The translations under genes and the position numbers were made by a program. DNA of 64,000 nucleotides from Gambelia wislizenii. Taxonomy: Eukaryota; Chordata; Lepidosauria; Squamata; Crotaphytidae. The notes beneath the pieces were generated by a model. That model saw only the letters and a list, made by a program, of their open reading frames with translations, made no database searches and was not told the DNA's origin. Shown one piece after another: positions 40,901 through 51,536 of this stretch (position 1 is the stretch's first letter; every line of letters begins with the position of its first letter). The DNA lies in contig JAUMIR010000012.1 in the NCBI GenBank assembly GCA_030847615.1, forward strand, positions 4,176,001 to 4,240,000, written 5' to 3'.

Positions 40901-41838
40901 GAAACCCCATTAGCCAATTGTGATGATGCATATTTGGGTAAGAGTGCTTGGATGCAAATCAAGCATCAGTGGTCTAGCACTTCCTAGCTGGTGTCCTGAT
41001 GCACGTTGGAGAGTGTTCCCGATGTGCCTCAGTGCCCATTGCGCATCAGGATATGGCGCTTCAGTTACTCCACTGGCTACCATTGCAAAAGGAACACCGT
41101 ACATCATACAGCCCCAGGTGAACATGGGCATTAAGAAACCAATCCATTCAAATTTGCACATTTGTAAGTTCGTGTATGAAGATGTCTCATATTGAACCCC
41201 AGCCACCACTGAATCGCTGTCAGCCCTTCTCGTAACATCACAACTCAAGACATGATGGGGGACAGAAGGACTTCCAGTCAGGCCCAGTCCAAAAAGGGAG
41301 ACCAGAGGGGGACGTAGAGTAGGGTGGCACTGACAGGCAGCCAGAGCTGAGAACTGCGGGACCATCGTAGTGAGACCAATGTCACAAATAACTTGTGACT
41401 GGCTTAAATATTGGCTTAGCACTTCTCTGGCTGAAACCACTTATTTTTAAAGTTAAAACCCTTTTGCGGGACTATTGTGTGCTGTTTTGGAACTCCCCTG
41501 ACCCCCAAACAGTAACAAAAACCTCCCCAAAGTTGCCAGAGAGGCAACGGGAAGTGACACATCATCACTTCCTGTTGTCAAAATGGCAGCCACAATGGCG
41601 CAGCGATGGCCCTACGGAACCCTGGAGGAGCAAAAAATCTCACTGTGTAGCCCTCTGGGCTTTAGGGGATGTACCTGCCCTGCCATAAATTTTTATCTAT
41701 GGGAAGGTACTTGGGAAATTGGAGGGGGGGGGTTCTCCCATCTTTTTCCTCCGGTATATAGAAAGAAGGCCCAGGGCCAAAGATGTTAGGAAGCTTTGAT
41801 AGAATCTTAACAAGAGCGGACTTCACCATTACAGATTA
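40901..41838. other. Intergenic, possible decayed DNA transposon
   Basis: The 176-residue minus frame at 40910-41440 has no recognisable motif. CACAATGGCGCAGCGATGG near 41590 and GAAGTGACACATCATCACTTC near 41551 look like arms of a hAT-type element, but I cannot set borders. Confidence 0.35.
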
Positions 41839-41839
41839 T

Positions 41840-42480
41840 CCAATTGCCTGTAGGCTTAACCCTCCATCTCCCTCTCGAGACTTTAATTACGGCCAAATGG
41901 TTTTTTTTTTATCAATACAATGCACATTTGGGCAGAAGGCCACCCGCCAGCACACCTGACCGAACTCACCTACCACCGCTCCTTGCATGCAAGATGTTGG
42001 GTTCAGAAACAATAATAACACTTTGCCCTCTTGTAGTATTTCAAAACGCTACACAAATATGAAGGAATTAAGCTGCCCGGCCACCCCCTTGGCCCCCTCC
42101 TTGGTGGAGGGAGTTTAAAGAGCAAAGGTGAAAGAAAAGGGGCGAGGGAAAACTTCAGCTTTAATTCACCAAGCTCTCCCCCGATAACCACATTCAATAT
42201 CCAGAAATTACGAGTCGGAGGAACCTAGGTGAGCCGGAGCCAAAGGTGTGAGCTGCAAGGCCAATTAAGATGAGGCTACCCCACGGCATGGCGGAAACCT
42301 CTGGGGGGCAAGCGCAAGGGGGCAACGGAAAGAAGGATGTTTAACAACCTTCCCGACTGGGGAGAGCTTCAGTCCGCAGACGGCGTGCCCTCTCTCGCCT
42401 TGGAAAATTAAATATAAATAATTAATGCCAGCCCAGCAAGCAAAAGAAACACAATGCTGGGCTAATGAAAATCGAATTGT
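41840..42480. other. Candidate conserved noncoding block
   Basis: This is repeat-free sequence with GACTTTAATTACGGCCAAATGG, AAATTAAATATAAATAATTAATG and GCTGGGCTAATGAAAATCG. It has several TAAT homeodomain cores and moderate CpG. Coding frames on the minus strand show no domain. Confidence 0.45.
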
Positions 42481-42526
42481 TGTTGAGGAAGTCCTTGGGA
42501 TCCCGGTGGTGTGGCTGCTTTCTTTC

Positions 42527-42549
42527 AAACACACACACACACACACACA
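42527..42549 (+). repeat. (AC)n microsatellite
   Basis: About 11 AC repeats. Confidence 0.9.
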
Positions 42550-42692
42550 GAGGAAGAGGGAGAAAGAGAATGGCAGAGGCAGAGACCATGGCCTCAGTGT
42601 GTACATAGCAGCACAAATGGCATACTGCCTGCCTGTGATGGTTATGACACTGGGAAAATAAAGGGTATCGTAGAGCTGGAAAAGAGAGCAGT

Positions 42693-42870
42693 CCTGGTAT
42701 AGTGGTTTGAGTTCTGGACTGAGAACTTGGGGAGACCAGGGTTCAAATCCATGCTTGGCTATGGAAACCCAGTGGATGAACTTGGGCAAGTCCCACTCTC
42801 TCAACCTCAGAGGAAGGTAATGGCACTCCCCCCCCCCAAAGAAATCTGGCCAAGAAAACCCCTGTTTTTT
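42693..42870 (+). mobile_element. tRNA-derived SINE
   Basis: GTCCTGGTATAGTGGTTTGAG, GGTTCAAATCC (B box) and CTCAACCTCAGAGGAAGG are in order. A C-run replaces part of the 3' body. Confidence 0.82.
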
Positions 42871-42899
42871 AGAGTAGTGTTTTTAGAGTAGTGTTTAGA

Positions 42900-43335
42900 G
42901 TATGGAGTAGTGGTTTGCATGTTGGACTAGGGACTTTATCAGATTGCTTTATCAGATTACTTTATCAGATTACTCCCCCTTAATATTCTTTTGCTGGCAT
43001 ATTTTGTGGCATTTTTATGCCGGCCAAAGCCTCTACCACCAGCAGCGGCATTTAGCAGCAGCAATGAGGCATCCCCGGCAGTAACAGAGCACAAATGGAG
43101 CTCCGTTTACTTCCAGGGTTGAGATCTCCCGAATTCTCATGAGAAGACACAAGCATGGCAAATTCAAAAAATTAAGCAAGGCAAAGACATAAAACATATG
43201 CACAAGCACAGAAATACACTTTAAAAATTACAAGTAAACTGGGGAGGTTAAAAAAAAAAAAAAAGAGCATCCCCTACCTGGCTGTCCTGATCTCACCCGG
43301 AAGTGTTCTGACAATTGATGCTGTATTCACTGAGC
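42900..43335. mobile_element. DNA element E, second copy
   Basis: TTCTCATGAGAAGACACAAGC, GCACAAGCACAGAAATACAC and TCACCCGGAAGTGTTCTG are the inverse of 21.9-22.1 kb. The TTATCAGATTACTTTATCAG left part is a short tandem triplication. Confidence 0.55.
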
Positions 43336-43384
43336 ACAATGGCGCCAACTGGCTCTAAAAAAATTAGGGATTTCTGCAAAAGAT

Positions 43385-43503
43385 TTATTAAGAAGAGGTG
43401 TGGCTTTGGCTTTCTTGGACATGGAGAGGGTGTGACTTGCCTGAGGTCACCCAGTTGGTTTCTATGACTGAGTGGGGATTTGGTCCTGGTCTCCTGGAGA
43501 TGT
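43385..43503 (-). mobile_element. tRNA-SINE, partial
   Basis: GTGTGACTTGCCTGAGGTCAC, then GGTTTCTATGACTGAGTGGG, is the inverted SINE body. Confidence 0.7.
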
Positions 43504-43617
43504 AAATCATCATCATCATCATTTCTTACCCACCTCTCCCCATGGATTGAGGTGGGGAACAACACATTCATACAAAACAATATCAATTAAAATACATCTA
43601 AGCAATAGCACTTCTAT

Positions 43618-44338
43618 AGCACTGGCTGAATGAGACTACGTGCGAAAGGGATCTAGGAGTCCTCCACAAGTTGAACATGAGTCAACAGTGTGATGCGGCA
43701 GCTAAAAAGGCCAATGCGATTTTGGGCTGCATCAATAGAAGTATAGTGTCCAGATCAAAGGAAGTAATAGTGCCGCTCTATTCTGCCTTGGTCAGACCTC
43801 ACCTAGAATACTGTGTACAGTTCTGGGCACCACAATTCAAAAAGGATATTGACAAATTGGAGCGTGTCCAGAGGAGGGCGACTAAAATGGTGAAAGGTCT
43901 GGAAACCATGCCTTATGAGGAGAGACTTGGGGAGCTGGGTATGTTTAGCCTGGAAAAAAGACGGTTAAGAGGCGATATGATAGCCCTGTTTAAGTATTTG
44001 AAGGGGTGTCACGTTGAGGATGGAGCAAGCTTGTTTTCTGCTGCTCCAGAGATCGGAACACAGAGCAATGGATGCAAGCTCCAGGAACAGAGATTCCACC
44101 TCAACATTAGGAGGAACTTTTTGACAGTAAGAGCTGTTCGGCAGTGGAACGCACTCCCTCGGAACATGGTGGGGTCTCCTTCCTTGGAGGTCTTTAAACA
44201 GAGGCTGGATGGCCATCTGTCGGGGATGCTTTGATCAAGATTTCCTGCGTGGCAGGGGGGTTGGACTGGATGGCCCTCGTGGTCTCTTCCAACTCTGCAA
44301 TTCTATGATTCTATGATTCTATGATTCTAATTCTAAAC
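43618..44338 (+). mobile_element. CR1 LINE, ORF2 C-terminus with 3' end
   Basis: An uninterrupted 187-residue frame (43671-44234) reads [40 protein letters not shown] and ends SLEVFKQRLDGHLSGML. The element finishes with three ATTCTATG octamers. The intact frame makes this one of the youngest CR1 copies here. It is 5'-truncated and lacks the RT core. Confidence 0.93.
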
Positions 44339-44530
44339 TGCTTATCCATGCTGAAGCACTCTCTAAGCAGTTTGCAACATGTTAGCTAATTGCCCCCAAC
44401 AATCTGGGTACTCATTTTACCAACCTACGGAAGGATAGAAGGCTGAGTCAACCTTGGAGCCCTGTAGGATGGAACTTACAACGTTGTGGCTGCAGTGCAG
44501 GCCTTTAACCACTGCGTCACCAGGGCTCCC
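44339..44530 (-). mobile_element. Sauria-type SINE
   Basis: The inverted order reads GCCCCCAACAATCTGGGTAC, TCATTTTACCAACCTACGG, GAACTTACAACGTTGTGG and CACCAGGGCTCC. It abuts the CR1 tail. Confidence 0.82.
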
Positions 44531-44599
44531 TTAGTTAAAAATACATAAATACATCAAAACACACAATATCAGTTTAAAAGAATTGTAGCTGAAAACCCC

Positions 44600-44865
44600 A
44601 ACCGCTACACAGGTCACCCAGAGAGTTTCATGGGAAGGATTGGGACCTTGCTCTCCTGGTGTCCTAGTCCAACACTGATACCCTGCTGCCTCTAAAAATA
44701 AAATGAGGGTTTTCTTGGCAAGATTTAGTTAGAGGAGGTGTGGTTTTGTCTTAAAGCGGAGAGACAGTGTCTTTCCCAAGGCTACCCAGTGGGTTTCCAT
44801 GACTGAATCCAGATCTGGCGTCCTAACTCAACACTCAAACCATTACACCATGATGGATCTCAAAC
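44600..44865 (-). mobile_element. tRNA-SINE pieces
   Basis: Two inverted partial copies: one at about 44610-44695 (CACCCAGAGAGTTTCATGGG) and one at 44705-44860 (TTTTCTTGGCAAGATTTAG to AACCATTACACCATG). Confidence 0.72.
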
Positions 44866-44889
44866 ACTGCTTAGCTTCTGAAATCAGAC

Positions 44890-45178
44890 AAGATTGGGTG
44901 TGTTCAGGGAGGCCTTTCTTCAGGGATGTTTTCTCTCCCTGGCTTTTCAAGGAGGCCTTTGAGGTCATCTGAACCATGGTGTTTGCCGTGGTCCTTTAGA
45001 CCACTATACTCTGCTGCTTTGTAATTTGAGGGTTTCGGCTGTCGTTTAAAATTGCTGTGTTAATTTCCTTATGATTTCTGTCTCTTGTCATGTTTTGATT
45101 GTTTTAATTGGTACAGCCCGCTTTGATTTGTTGTTGTTTTAAAAAGGAAAAAAAAAGGAGCAGCTGTATAAAATATAA
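44890..45178 (+). mobile_element. LINE 3' end (L2-group tail)
   Basis: GAGGCCTTTCTTCAGGGATG leads to TTTAATTGGTACAGCCCGC and AGCTGTATAAAATATAAATTG. Confidence 0.6.
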
Positions 45179-45399
45179 ATTGGAAAATACAGCAAGGCAG
45201 TAAGAAAATATGGCCTGGATCTTACTGTCACTCCTGACTAGAGTAGACCCACTGAATCTATTAGATTTACCTACGAGTGCTGATTTACCCTGCAAACATT
45301 GATTCAATAGACATACTCTAATTGAGACTAATTAATAGGATTCAGGCCTTGGTAAATAAAAATAAAATGGCAGCTGCCTGCCCCAAGGAGCTTACAGTC

Positions 45400-45640
45400 T
45401 CAAATGGAACAGAAGAAGGATGGTCGCTTCCATGTCAGAAGTGTGGGGGATCCATGCTAGATGTGACTCAAGAATTTAAAAGAGTTACCTGGAGTGCTGA
45501 GCCCATGGATAGCTGTGATGGAGCTCTCTGAGGTGCTGAATCCAACCCTCCCAATAGTTTCACCACCTTGGACAGCTCCTCTAACACTGTCCATAAGTGC
45601 AGCACCTCAAAGTCTAGAATAAAATCCCAAACGGATTGCA
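45400..45640. mobile_element. MITE-F-like palindrome
   Basis: GTCGCTTCCATGTCAGAAGTG, CTGAGGTGCTGAATCCAACC and CACCACCTTGGACAGCTCC recall the arms at 36.7 and 49.2 kb. The right border is unclear. Confidence 0.5.
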
Positions 45641-45954
45641 CTGACATGTCTAAATGCTCCTGGCGTAACCTGTGACTCAGGGAGGGATGGAGAGGGAAAA
45701 GTAAGAAAGAACGATGCGCCATTGATATGCGGAGTGCTGTACCATCTTCTGTCCTTGAGGAAAGCAAAGCCTCTTCTGGAAGAGGCATGCAGAATAGCAT
45801 TTTTAAGAAGAAAGCAGGGAGGGAGGAGTATTCCCCCCATTTTCACACACTCTCTCGCACACGTACACACGCACACACTGCCGTGCCTGCCTCTTCTTTC
45901 TTTTGACTTTTGTTACCTGACGCCTTATAGGAACGCATTCCACCTCTCCCCCTC
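45641..45954. other. Intergenic with (CA) clusters
   Basis: CACACACTCTCTCGCACACGTACACACGC-type sequence lies at 45845-45880. No gene is seen. Confidence 0.4.
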
Positions 45955-46200
45955 TGCCTCCCTCCATTAAATGTTTTATCCATGTTGCCACTTCCATCTC
46001 CCGCGTTAGCATCTTTAATGGGGGAATATTACCATATTAATTGCTATTGTGAACCAGAAGATACTTATATCATCCAAGCTTTCATTACTGTCAGGGAAAG
46101 ATTTTTTCCCACTGAGTCAAAAGTGACCACTTTCCTTAATCCCTTCTTTAAAAGCTCTGTGATTTCTTCTTGACGGGGCTTTGGAACCACAGGCTTGCCC
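45955..46200. other. Candidate conserved noncoding block
   Basis: TTTAATGGGGGAATATTACC, ATATTAATTGCTATTGTGAAC and TCAAGCTTTCATTACTGTCAGG-like sequence form a repeat-free AT-rich stretch with ATTA cores. Conservation is not tested. Confidence 0.42.
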
Positions 46201-46756
46201 CCCCCCTCCACGCAACCAACCAACCCCTCCTTCACTTTCTACGTCTTCTTTTTTTTTTATTGGACCCAAATTTGGAATTCAAGAGATGCTCCCCAATTGT
46301 GATAAGCAGAATTAAATCTCATTCTTCCGTTTCTTCTTTTTCTTTTTCTTATTTACTCCTCAGATCTGAGGGTGTAATTTTAGATTTCAGCAAAGGGCCA
46401 GGAGAGGCAAGAGATAAAGAGCGGAAGCTGATTCCACAAACTCTTTTTGGCCCATTCCAGTATTGAGGGGCTGGAGGGAGAAGATCATATTCAAAGAACA
46501 GGGGATCATTCTGTTCTGTTTATACTTCATAATAAACAGAGAGATTCCAAGATGGCCCTTTCAAACAGTGTGCCTCATTCCCATGCATTTCTGGTTCATA
46601 TGCCCATTTTATTGTTTGCAACAATAATAATTTCCTTTCTTGTTCTGTGCTTTTAAGTTAACTTTTTAAAAAATATTTGTATTACACATATCAATTATCA
46701 CAGCCCAAAAGCATACATATAATTTTATGATTCCATAAACATCACATTTTAACTTA
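46201..46756. other. Intergenic, no gene seen
   Basis: A C-run and a T-run occur near 46200 and 46250. Nothing else is bounded. Confidence 0.4.
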
Positions 46757-46970
46757 TAATTCAAGTTAACTTTGACCAATGGTGACCCTTCTGCTGGGGT
46801 TTTCTTGGCAAACTGTATTCAGAGTTTTGCCATAGCCTTCCTCAAAGGCTGAGAGAGTGTGACTTGCCCAAAGCCACCCAGTGGGTTTCCATCACCGAAA
46901 GAGGATTTGAACCTTGGTCTCCCAGAGTACTAACCCAACACTCAAATCACTATACCCTGTTGGTTATAAA
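46757..46970 (-). mobile_element. tRNA-derived SINE
   Basis: GGTGACCCTTCTGCTGGGG, GGCTGAGAGAGTGTGACTTGC and ACTCAAATCACTATACCCTG are in inverted order. Confidence 0.82.
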
Positions 46971-46974
46971 AATA

Positions 46975-47490
46975 GGTTTTTCCCCCCAGGAAGATTTATT
47001 CAGAGGAGGTTTGCCATTGCCTCCCTCCAGTGTTGAGAGTGTTGGAAGTGAGGAAGCATCAACACTTCTTTACATCTCTGTGTGTGTTTCCCTGATATGT
47101 GTTTACTTCCTGTTTGCATGCAGAGGTCACTTCCTCCCCTTTGCTCTGAGACATTTTAGTGTTTTACAACCCTTTGTCTCAGAAGCAAGAAGCTAGCAAC
47201 CATCATGCATGCATGACAGTCAGCTTTAGGGACTCTTTTACCAAAGTCAGATAACTATCTCCTATCTATCTATTTTTCCTATCTAAGATGTATTCTCTGC
47301 CATAATAAATGTAAGTTCTGCTTTATAACTTTACTGGAGCATCCTGCATGTTTTATGTCCTGTTTTGTACCAGAAGCTCACAATGCACTGGGGCTCTGCT
47401 GCAATCTGCTCAATATAAATAACAAAACATCCTACAGAGAGAGGGTATGACTTGCCCATGGCCACCATAAAGTGTCACCATAAAGATAAG
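46975..47490 (-). mobile_element. tRNA-SINE fragment split by a solo LTR
   Basis: GATTTATTCAGAGGAGGTTTG to CCAGTGTTGAGAG, then after the LTR GAGAGAGGGTATGACTTGCCC. The two halves join as a normal inverted SINE body. Confidence 0.78.
47040..47436 (+). mobile_element. Solo LTR of an endogenous retrovirus family
   Basis: It begins TGTTGG and ends CTACA, with a perfect 5-bp target duplication GAGAG (47035-47039, 47437-47441). It contains AATAAA near 47305. Two relatives are at 50.2 and 57.4 kb. No internal retroviral genes are present, so it is a recombination remnant. The superfamily is not assigned. Confidence 0.8.
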
Positions 47491-47679
47491 GCTTTAAGGG
47501 TGTTTCTCCTCCCTGACTTGGGAGTGGTCTCTATTCCACAAAAGCATTGACTCCCCTCTTACCTAAAAGAAGCTCGGAATAATGTTGGCCTTCAAAGTTC
47601 ATTCGGAGTAAATGTCCATAAGACTGAGCTGGAAGTCTGCTGCAGAACTTCAAAACGTTCCTTTTGTGGACTTGGTTGT

Positions 47680-47910
47680 TCCTGCTGCTGCTGTGTGCCT
47701 TCAAGTCAGCTCCGACTTATGGCAACCACCTTTTAGGGTTTTCTTGGCAAGATGTCTTCAGAGGAGGTTTACCACAGCCTTCTTCTGAGGCTGAGAGTGT
47801 GTGCCTGGCCCAGGCTCACCCAGTGGGTTTCCATGGCTAAGTGGAGATTCAGACTCTAGTCTCTTGAAATCCTAGTCCAAGACCGAAACCACTACACCAT
47901 ATTAGCTTCT
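47680..47910 (-). mobile_element. tRNA-derived SINE, full length
   Basis: GCTGCTGTGTGCCTTCAAGTC to AAACCACTACACCATATTAGC in inverted order. Confidence 0.87.
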
Positions 47911-48697
47911 CAAGATGTCTTCAGAATTTGTTTGCCAGGACCTTGCTCTGATGTTAAGAGTGTGACCCACGTAAAGGCACCCAGAGGGTTTCCATGGCCA
48001 AGATGGCAATTCAAACTCTGGTCTCCCAGACACCTCTCTCTCTGGCTTTTCTTCGCAAACAAAGATTCAGGAAGGACTCATCCCGCGTTTTCTGCAAGCG
48101 CACTGATGACTAAAAAGGCCAATCCGAGATTTAAAAAAAAGTCTGGTTGCAAAAAGCACAGCAGAAGGTCTCCTTGGGTGATGTTTCCGGGTTGTGATTC
48201 TTTCTGCGTTGTCGTTTCTCTTCAAGACTTGTTCGGCATGAGTTCTCAAATAAGGCTGCAGCATTGTGGATAGTGCGTCTCCATGCCTCCCGATGTGAGG
48301 CCAGGACGGACCATTGTTGATGATCAATTTGGCCGAGCCTGAGATGTTGTTTCAGGGGGTCCTTGTATCGCTTTTTTGGAGCGCCCCTCTTACGCTGACC
48401 CGTGGCGAGTTCACTGTAGAGTAGTATTTTTGGGAGGCGATGGTCCTCCATCCTAGAAACGTGCCCTGCCCAATGCAGCTGTGTTCTCAATATCATGGCC
48501 TCAATGCTGGTGATCCCTGCTTGCTCAAGGACAGCAACATTTGTCACATCATCAGTCCAGTGTATATTTAGGATTGTGCATAAACAGCGCTGATGGAAGC
48601 GTTCGAGGAGTCGTAAGTGGTGGCGATAGGTGACCCATGTTTCCTATCTCTGGTCTCCCAGACACCTAGTCCAACACTAAAACCACATCACACTTCT
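47911..48697 (-). mobile_element. tRNA-SINE split by a LINE
   Basis: The left part runs from CAAGATGTCTTCAGAATTTG to CTCCCAGACACCT. The right part starts after the LINE with AGTCCAACACTAAAACCAC. Together they make one inverted SINE. Confidence 0.82.
48036..48647 (-). mobile_element. 5'-truncated LINE with 20-bp TSD
   Basis: It is flanked by a perfect 20-bp direct repeat (48016-48035 and 48648-48667, beginning CTCTGGTC and ending GACACCT). The minus frame reads [40 protein letters not shown] and RHPT-free downstream sequence, ending in a C2H2-like CAFCNQTFF. It is the same family as 31.6 and 3.3 kb and keeps a 138-residue open frame. Confidence 0.88.
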
Positions 48698-48699
48698 CT

Positions 48700-49134
48700 T
48701 TTGTGGACTACAAATCCCAGAATGCCCCTGCTACAAACAAGCAAGGTTCCCGCATGGGGTCCTCATTTTTAAACTGACCTGCAGAGACAACCCAAGTCTT
48801 TTTGCAGCCTGGGGCAAGGAGATGTCTTCTTCCATCCAGTGTCCAGAAGCTCAATGGTGAATCCCTTGGACCTTCCTTTTGCATTGGCAGGTGGTAACCC
48901 TGTGTCAGGATAGGACCATTTCAGGATATATTTCCAAACTGGTGCTTTCCTGACTTTTAACAGCTGCCCATAACAATAACAGGTATTTTGTTGCAGAAAA
49001 TACAATTTACTTAGAAGAGAAATTTGGAAAAGTTCCATTTTAGGAGGAGGGGCCAACAGCTCTCTGAATTACACCACCAATGGTTGGGGATTCTGGGAAT
49101 TTTAGTCCCCCCAAAGTATCTTGATCCCAGTAAA
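48700..49134. other. Intergenic with hAT-like fragments
   Basis: GACTACAAATCCCAGAATGCC near 48708 and GGGGATTCTGGGAATTTTAG near 49086 are hAT MITE arm phrases. Confidence 0.45.
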
Positions 49135-49330
49135 TGAAAGAAGGTGGCTCCCATATCAGTAGGGGTGGTGGTGAGTCCACTCTGGGTTTTAGTCTGAACT
49201 TTTAAAAGAAGCTGTTCAAAGTGCTTAACCACAGTCCCCCAAATAGATTCAGCAGTTGGGATGGTTCCTTTAAAGTTTGGACTAAAATACAGGAGAGGGA
49301 TTCACCACTCCTCTGACATGGGAGCCAAGA
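49135..49330. mobile_element. MITE-F, clearest copy
   Basis: The left arm is GGCTCCCATATCAGTAGGGG, then GTCCACTCTGGGTTTTAGTC and TGAACTTTTAAAAG. The right arm is its inverse, ending CTCCTCTGACATGGGAGCC. There are no target duplications I can see. It is a nearly complete palindrome of about 190 bp. Confidence 0.78.
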
Positions 49331-49434
49331 GCAGAAGTAGACCCCACTGGATTCACTGGGACTTAACTTTCAAGTAGATATGTGTGGCTGAGACTGTATA
49401 TGGTGGGCTTAAGAGGAAGTAAGTCCCATTGACT

Positions 49435-49700
49435 GAAATGGCCACCAATTTTAAAAGAGGACTGGATAAATTCATGGGTAAGGGAGGTATCAATGACTAC
49501 TGGTCAGGACAGCTACTGTTTGCATCCCGTGACATCTGAGGCAGTATGCCTCTGTATACCACTTGGTGGAGTGTGCATGATGGAATGTGCAGTTGCACAT
49601 ATGTCTTGCCAGTGGGCTATTTAATGGAAAATCTGGTTGGCCACGGGGGGGGGGGACCAGAATGCTAGACAAGATAATCTTTGAGCCTGATCTTGCACAC
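49435..49700 (+). mobile_element. CR1-group LINE 3' end, other subfamily
   Basis: AGAGGACTGGATAAATTCATGG, GAGGCAGTATGCCTCTGTATACC and AGAATGCTAGACAAGATAATC match a second CR1 subfamily whose 3' end ends at a GCCTGATCTTGCA phrase. Confidence 0.75.
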
Positions 49701-49726
49701 TGTCCTTACTCTCTGATCATCTCAGT

Positions 49727-49972
49727 CTTTTGTTGCTGCTGTTGTTGTTGTTGTTGTTGTGTTGCTTTGGGCCATTTCTAAGGCAAACCTATCACAGGGT
49801 TTTCTTGGCAAGACTTCTTCAAAGGAGGTTTGCTTTTGCCTTCCCCTAAGGCTGAGACAATGTGACTTGTCCAAGGTCACTCAGTAGGTTTCCAGGGCTG
49901 AGCAGTGATTTGAACTCTGGTCTCCCAGAGTCCTAGCCCAGCTTCCAAACCACAACACCATACTGGCTCTCT
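49727..49972 (-). mobile_element. tRNA-derived SINE, full length
   Basis: A (GTT)n tail at 49735-49760 precedes AGGGTTTTCTTGGCAAGAC, AGGCTGAGACAATGTGACTTG and CCACAACACCATACTGGCTC. Confidence 0.87.
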
Positions 49973-50185
49973 GATCTCAGTCTACTTCCTGGGACAGTGG
50001 AGCTCTGTCTCTGAACAATGGGCACTGCTTTGAAATAGCAAGGTCCAAGTCCTCATCGTTCCATGTTTGGGCCAGTGTGGTTGGAATGCTAACTCAAAAC
50101 TTGGAAAAGTTCCTCTGTTGTTGTTTTTTGCCCCACAGCACCCAATCCAACCCCCACCCCCAGCTTCCCTGGCCACTGAAGATTT
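49973..50185. other. Short unassigned spacer
   Basis: Nothing is recognised between the SINE and the LTR. Confidence 0.4.
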
Positions 50186-50609
50186 TGTTGGAAGTGAAGA
50201 AGCATCAATGCTTGTTTACAGCTTGGTGTATGTGTGTTCCTGATCTGTGTTTACTTCTTGCTTGCATGCAGAGGTCACTTCCTCCCTCTTTGCTCCAAGA
50301 AGTTTTAGTGTTTTACAACCCTTTGTCTCAGAAGCAAGAAGCCAGCAACTTGAGGCAGATCAGCCTCAAGATGCCTTACCTACACACATGAGAGTCAGCC
50401 TTAGGGACGCTTTTACCCAAAGTCAGATAACTATCTCCTGTCTATCTATCCTTCCTATCGAAGATGCATTCTCTGCCATAATAAATGTAAGTTCTGCTTT
50501 ATAACTTTAATGGAGCATCCTGCATGTTTTATGTCCTGTTTTGTACCAGAAGCTCATGTTGCACTGGGGCTCTGCTGCAATCTGCTCAATATAAATAACA
50601 TCTCCTACA
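50186..50609 (+). mobile_element. Solo LTR, second copy
   Basis: TGTTGGAAGTGAAGAAGC to CTCCTACA, with flanks GATTT and CATTT (one mismatch). AATAAA lies near 50483. It is collinear with the copy at 47.0 kb but has an extra ~25 bp around 50355. Confidence 0.78.
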
Positions 50610-51480
50610 CATTTGGAGAGGGGGGTTTTGTTATACAAAATAATATCCCTAACCTCTAAATCTGGATCCTTAAACTTCACTTAGGGAGCGCTAAACCCCC
50701 ATGACCTCCTTCAAGTAAATGGGAGAGAATGTGGCTAGTTGTTGCCTTCCCTCTCCAATTCATTGCTACTGAAATTAAAATCTAATAAAAACAAAAACAA
50801 AGGAACAGAAAGGCTTGGTCTCTAGTTTGGAGATGGGGCTGGCCATTGTGACAAGCCCCTCCACCCCAGAAGAGAAGAGAAAGGGATGGGTGGAGAGGGG
50901 GGCAGATGTACGGGCTGGGGGGAATTCAATAAGGCGGCCCCTTTATCAGATTGCAGGCCTTTTGTGGCCAGGCGGCTCGTGCCGATGGGCTAATGGGCCA
51001 GAAGGCGATGGAAGGGTGGGCATCTGGGGGGCGGGGTGGGTGTCGAACAAGGGAATTGAGGAGGGGGGGAGGAAAAGGGAGATGTGTCAATAGAGTGAGA
51101 CTGGGGAGGACAAAAGCCGCCAAAGGGTGGGGTGGAGGAACCCACTGCAGGCTCAGAGGGAGACAGATGGGAGTGAAAGGAGGAAGGTGGAGAAGAAAAG
51201 AAAGAAAGGGAGAGGGGGGGCTGGGTGGGGGTGAGGGCAGGCGAGTGGGTGGGTTGGAAGGAAAACAATTAGGAAGCGATGGAGAGAGGAGAGGCTTTAT
51301 AATTTAACAGTTAATCAGGCTGGGGGTGGACAGGTTTTTTTATTATTAAATTCCTTCTTAAATGACCGAACATGTTCCCTGGAATAAAAGACAACAAAGG
51401 GAGGTGGAAGGGGTGAGGGGTGAGGGGGAGAGAAGAGACACCACCCACCACCAGGCCCTGCAAGAAGGGCCTGGCTGGTT
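50610..51480. other. Candidate conserved noncoding block, purine-rich
   Basis: AAGGCGGCCCCTTTATCAG, GGCTCGTGCCGATGGGC and TTTATAATTTAACAGTTAATCAGG sit in a G-rich, CpG-containing stretch without repeats. The frames at 50815-51307 are products of GGG/GGA codons. Confidence 0.42.
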
Positions 51481-51536
51481 TTAAGTGATCCTGGGTGGTT
51501 TTCTCTTGACCAGGGAACGAACGTTGAGGCGAAAGG

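Noticed and set aside
40910..41440. 176-residue minus frame as a gene
   Set aside because: It has no recognisable domain and no splice or codon signal, and lies in what looks like decayed repeat.
43671..44234. Host protein gene
   Set aside because: The residues are CR1 ORF2 C-terminus and the frame ends at a CR1 3' terminus.
50951..51307. 118-residue frame rich in Gly/Arg
   Set aside because: It follows from GGG/GGA/AGG-rich DNA and has no domain.
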